From Bacillota bacterium (GTDB taxonomy: Bacteria; Bacillota; Negativicutes; DSM-13327), in assembly GCA_017889585.1 (NCBI GenBank), contig JAGFZX010000003.1:1-64000 (forward strand): a DNA stretch of 64,000 nt. Direction: 5' to 3'. The translations under genes were made by a program, and so were the position numbers. Under the pieces are notes generated by a model. The model was not told the DNA's origin. It made no database searches and saw nothing but the letters and a program-made list of their open reading frames with translations. Positions 61,751 to 64,000 of this stretch are shown here, piece after piece. How positions within the stretch are numbered: the stretch's first letter is position 1; each line of letters begins with the position of its first letter.

Positions 61751-63025
61751 ATGAGCGACATGTGTATTGCCCCCTCTACTCTGACTGGGAATGTTTGTGT
61801 TCCAACTTCAAAAAGCGTTTGTCACCGCGCTCTTATTTGCGCCGGACTAGCTGAAGGAACATCTAAGATTAGCGGAATACTACTGTCTGATGACATTATT
61901 GCCACAATGCATGCCATGGAAACGTTAGGTGCCATCATACGCCAAGAAGAAGATAGCCTTATCATCACAGGAACAAACTGCACAAAACCAATAGATCATA
62001 TGATTGCGTGTAATGAATCTGGTTCCACACTACGCTTTTTAATTCCCCTAGGACTCAATGGTCAAACCATGACTTTTTCAGGTACGGGTAAACTTGTTGA
62101 ACGTCCACTTCATGATTACTTCAACATTTTAGATGAACAGATGATTCCATATCAAACGACAAATGGCCATCTTCCCCTCTCTGTGACAGGTATATTAACG
62201 CCAGGGAAATTCCACTTACGGGGAGATGTCAGTTCCCAGTTTGTATCCGGCCTACTGTTTGCCTTACCTCGCTTAGAAGGAGATTCATCCATTACCATCA
62301 CAACCGAAATGGAATCAAAAGGCTATATTGATTTGACTCTTTCTATGCTTGCCCGATTTGGTATAAAAATAATCAATCATGACTACCGCGAATTTATTGT
62401 ACCTGGCAATCAAAAATATCAAAGTACTAATTATCATGTAGAAGGAGACTATTCACAAGTTGCTTTTTGGCTAGCCGCTGGCACATTAGGCTCCCCGATC
62501 TGTTCTACTGGACTCAATCCTGATTCTTTGCAAGGAGATAAAGTTATCGTCGACTTGATCAAGGAAATGGGCGGCAAATTAACCCAAACAGACCACTCCA
62601 TCGAGGCTTCTCCGGCTATAACAAAAGGAATTGTTATTGATGCCTCGCAATGCCCTGATCTAGTGCCTATCCTTGCAGTCCTCGCCTCTGTCAGCGACGG
62701 AACAACTCAAATCATCCGTGCTGGCCGACTACGCATAAAAGAATCAGATCGTTTAAAAGCAATTGCGCAAGAGCTTAACATACTGGGTGCCGATGTGAAG
62801 GAAAATGAAGATTCTCTCACCATCTACGGCCGTCGTCTTCTCGCAGGTGGTGTTGTGGACAGTTGGCATGACCATCGCATCGCTATGGCACTGGCCATCG
62901 CTTCTATTGCCTGCCAAACCCCTGTCACCATCAGACACAGTGAATGTGTCAGCAAATCTTATCCTGATTTTTGGCGAGATTTTCAGATGCTGGGAGGTAA
63001 GATCTATGAGCGCCACCTGGGGTAA
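61751..63025 (+). CDS. aroA: 3-phosphoshikimate 1-carboxyvinyltransferase (EPSP synthase)
   Basis: 424 residues. Motifs PTSKSVCHRALI (substrate Lys), NESGSTLRFLIPL (in place of the GNAGTxxRP of enteric enzymes), RIKESDRLKAIA and DHRIAMALAIAS. The NESGSTLRF form is frequent in Firmicutes. It makes EPSP from shikimate 3-phosphate and PEP. AGGAGG lies before ATG 61751; its 3' end overlaps aroC by 20 bases. Confidence 0.96.
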   Translation: MSDMCIAPSTLTGNVCVPTSKSVCHRALICAGLAEGTSKISGILLSDDIIATMHAMETLGAIIRQEEDSLIITGTNCTKPIDHMIACNESGSTLRFLIPLGLNGQTMTFSGTGKLVERPLHDYFNILDEQMIPYQTTNGHLPLSVTGILTPGKFHLRGDVSSQFVSGLLFALPRLEGDSSITITTEMESKGYIDLTLSMLARFGIKIINHDYREFIVPGNQKYQSTNYHVEGDYSQVAFWLAAGTLGSPICSTGLNPDSLQGDKVIVDLIKEMGGKLTQTDHSIEASPAITKGIVIDASQCPDLVPILAVLASVSDGTTQIIRAGRLRIKESDRLKAIAQELNILGADVKENEDSLTIYGRRLLAGGVVDSWHDHRIAMALAIASIACQTPVTIRHSECVSKSYPDFWRDFQMLGGKIYERHLG

Positions 63026-64000
63026 AAAAATTCGGTATACAATTTTTGGTGAAAGCCACGGTAAAGGAATCGGAATTACCATTGACGGCTTACCACCAGG
63101 CTTCGAAATTGATTTGGCAGAAATATCCAAGGAAATGGCCCGCCGCGCTCCCGGACGCAGTCCACTAGCAACGGCCCGCACTGAAAAGGATGCCTTTACG
63201 ATCTATAGTGGTTTTGTCAATGGCAAAACTACAGGTACTCCCTTATGTGCCATAATCGAAAATCTGAATCAAAAATCTACCGACTACGAAGCCATGAACC
63301 AAAAATTTCGCCCTGGCCATGCTGATTACTCTGGCTATATAAAATACAATGGTTTTAATGATATCCGAGGTGGCGGACACTTTTCCGGCAGACTAACCGC
63401 TCCTCTTGTCTTAGCTGGCGCTATTGGCAAACAACTCCTTCTTCAGAAAAACATCTTAATAGGTGCACATATTCAGCGTATCGGCTCTGTAAGCGCACCA
63501 CAGTTCGATACCGTCACCATTAAACCGGCCGTACTTGCGCAGCTCAATAATCAGGAGTTTGCTGTCCTTGACCCCCTAATTGTTGAACAAATGCAGCAAT
63601 GTATTTTGTCGGCAAAGTCAGCAGGAGATTCAGTAGGCGGTATAATCGAAACAGCGGCTATCAATCTACCTGCTGGCCTAGGAGATCCATTCTTCGATTC
63701 CCTGGAAAGCACACTAACTCACTTACTATTTTCCATTCCTGGGATTAAAGGTGTGGAATTTGGTGCTGGATTTAATTTTGCTGAAATGTGCGGCAGCGTT
63801 GCCAACGATGCCATATATAACCAAGATGGGGTAATCAAAACCACTACCAATCATAATGGAGGTATTCTTGGCGGAATTACTAATGGCATGCCCCTCATAT
63901 TCCGCGTTGCCATCAAACCAACGCCTTCCATCAATATAGAGCAACATACTGTAGACTCTAAGGGGGAAAACGTGATGATTGTCGTCGGCGGTCGCCATGA
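63006..64000 (+). CDS. aroC: Chorismate synthase (3' end outside the window)
   Basis: 331 complete codons up to the window edge without a stop. It begins MSATWGKKIRYTIFGESHGK. Other motifs are ITIDGLPPG, RRAPGRSPLATAR, the flavin-binding GGGHFSGRLTAPL and VEFGAGF. It converts EPSP to chorismate with reduced FMN. The ATG at 63006 overlaps aroA and has GGGAGG within aroA. It completes a core shikimate set with aroF, aroB and aroA; the dehydratase aroD is at 41-42 kb, and shikimate dehydrogenase and kinase are not seen. Confidence 0.95.
   Translation, partial: MSATWGKKIRYTIFGESHGKGIGITIDGLPPGFEIDLAEISKEMARRAPGRSPLATARTEKDAFTIYSGFVNGKTTGTPLCAIIENLNQKSTDYEAMNQKFRPGHADYSGYIKYNGFNDIRGGGHFSGRLTAPLVLAGAIGKQLLLQKNILIGAHIQRIGSVSAPQFDTVTIKPAVLAQLNNQEFAVLDPLIVEQMQQCILSAKSAGDSVGGIIETAAINLPAGLGDPFFDSLESTLTHLLFSIPGIKGVEFGAGFNFAEMCGSVANDAIYNQDGVIKTTTNHNGGILGGITNGMPLIFRVAIKPTPSINIEQHTVDSKGENVMIVVGGRH

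Overview
The window looks like a chromosomal segment of an anaerobic, low-GC, Gram-negative-type Firmicute, most likely a member of the Negativicutes/Sporomusaceae (Sporomusa- or Pelosinus-like). This is an inference. It rests on a complete selenocysteine-dependent glycine/betaine-type reductase cluster with fused TrxB-TrxA and GrdC-GrdD, an RND efflux pair that implies an outer membrane, Firmicute-style riboswitches (purine, ykkC/PRPP, TPP), and many solute-acid catabolic genes under PrpR, GntR and PucR regulators. No rRNA, tRNA, CRISPR array, prophage or intact insertion sequence was seen.

Region by region. (1) 1-6.6 kb, minus strand: the N-terminal part of a PrpR-type sigma-54 activator, then an operon pdxA-like / MFS / cyclase preceded by a well-formed -24/-12 promoter and paired upstream repeats, then its probable activator, a second PrpR-type regulator. 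(2) 7.6-19 kb, minus strand: an acid-sugar catabolic island (DUF1537 kinase, PdxA2-like dehydrogenase, DapA-like aldolase, 2-hydroxyacid dehydrogenase, Fe-alcohol dehydrogenase, MFS and SSS transporters, BNR sialidase-like protein, SDR, YhcH-like protein) with a divergent GntR regulator at 19.26 kb. The gaps of regions 1 and 2 hold several C-terminal tails of lost genes. (3) 20-29.4 kb, minus strand: a purine transport and biosynthesis operon (NCS2 permease, purE, C, F, M, N, H, D) led by a guanine aptamer directly abutting a PRPP-type ykkC aptamer with one shared terminator. (4) 29.5-37.9 kb: a TerC protein and, on the plus strand, grdX-trxBA-grdE-grdA-grdB-grdCD, in which grdA and grdB carry in-frame UGA selenocysteine codons. 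(5) 38.3-46.5 kb, minus strand: TPP riboswitch-thiE-thiC, deoD, aroD, and an RND/MFP efflux pair. (6) 46.6-57.8 kb, minus strand apart from a small etfB-like remnant: acyl-CoA ligase, an unknown protein, a VWA protein, a MoxR ATPase, a tiny membrane protein, then FAD oxidase / CCG iron-sulfur / FAD oxidase, with a PucR-type regulator. (7) 58-64 kb: an AI-2E family permease and, on the plus strand, aroF-aroB-aroA-aroC preceded by a leader peptide packed with Phe, Tyr and Trp codons and a mutually exclusive antiterminator/terminator pair.

The strongest regulatory finds are the ribosome-mediated aromatic attenuator of aroFBAC and the tandem guanine-PRPP riboswitch of the pur operon. The strongest candidates for undescribed biology are the MoxR-VWA-unknown-small membrane protein block next to the FAD oxidase/CCG operon, and the acid-sugar island with its unusual enzyme mix.
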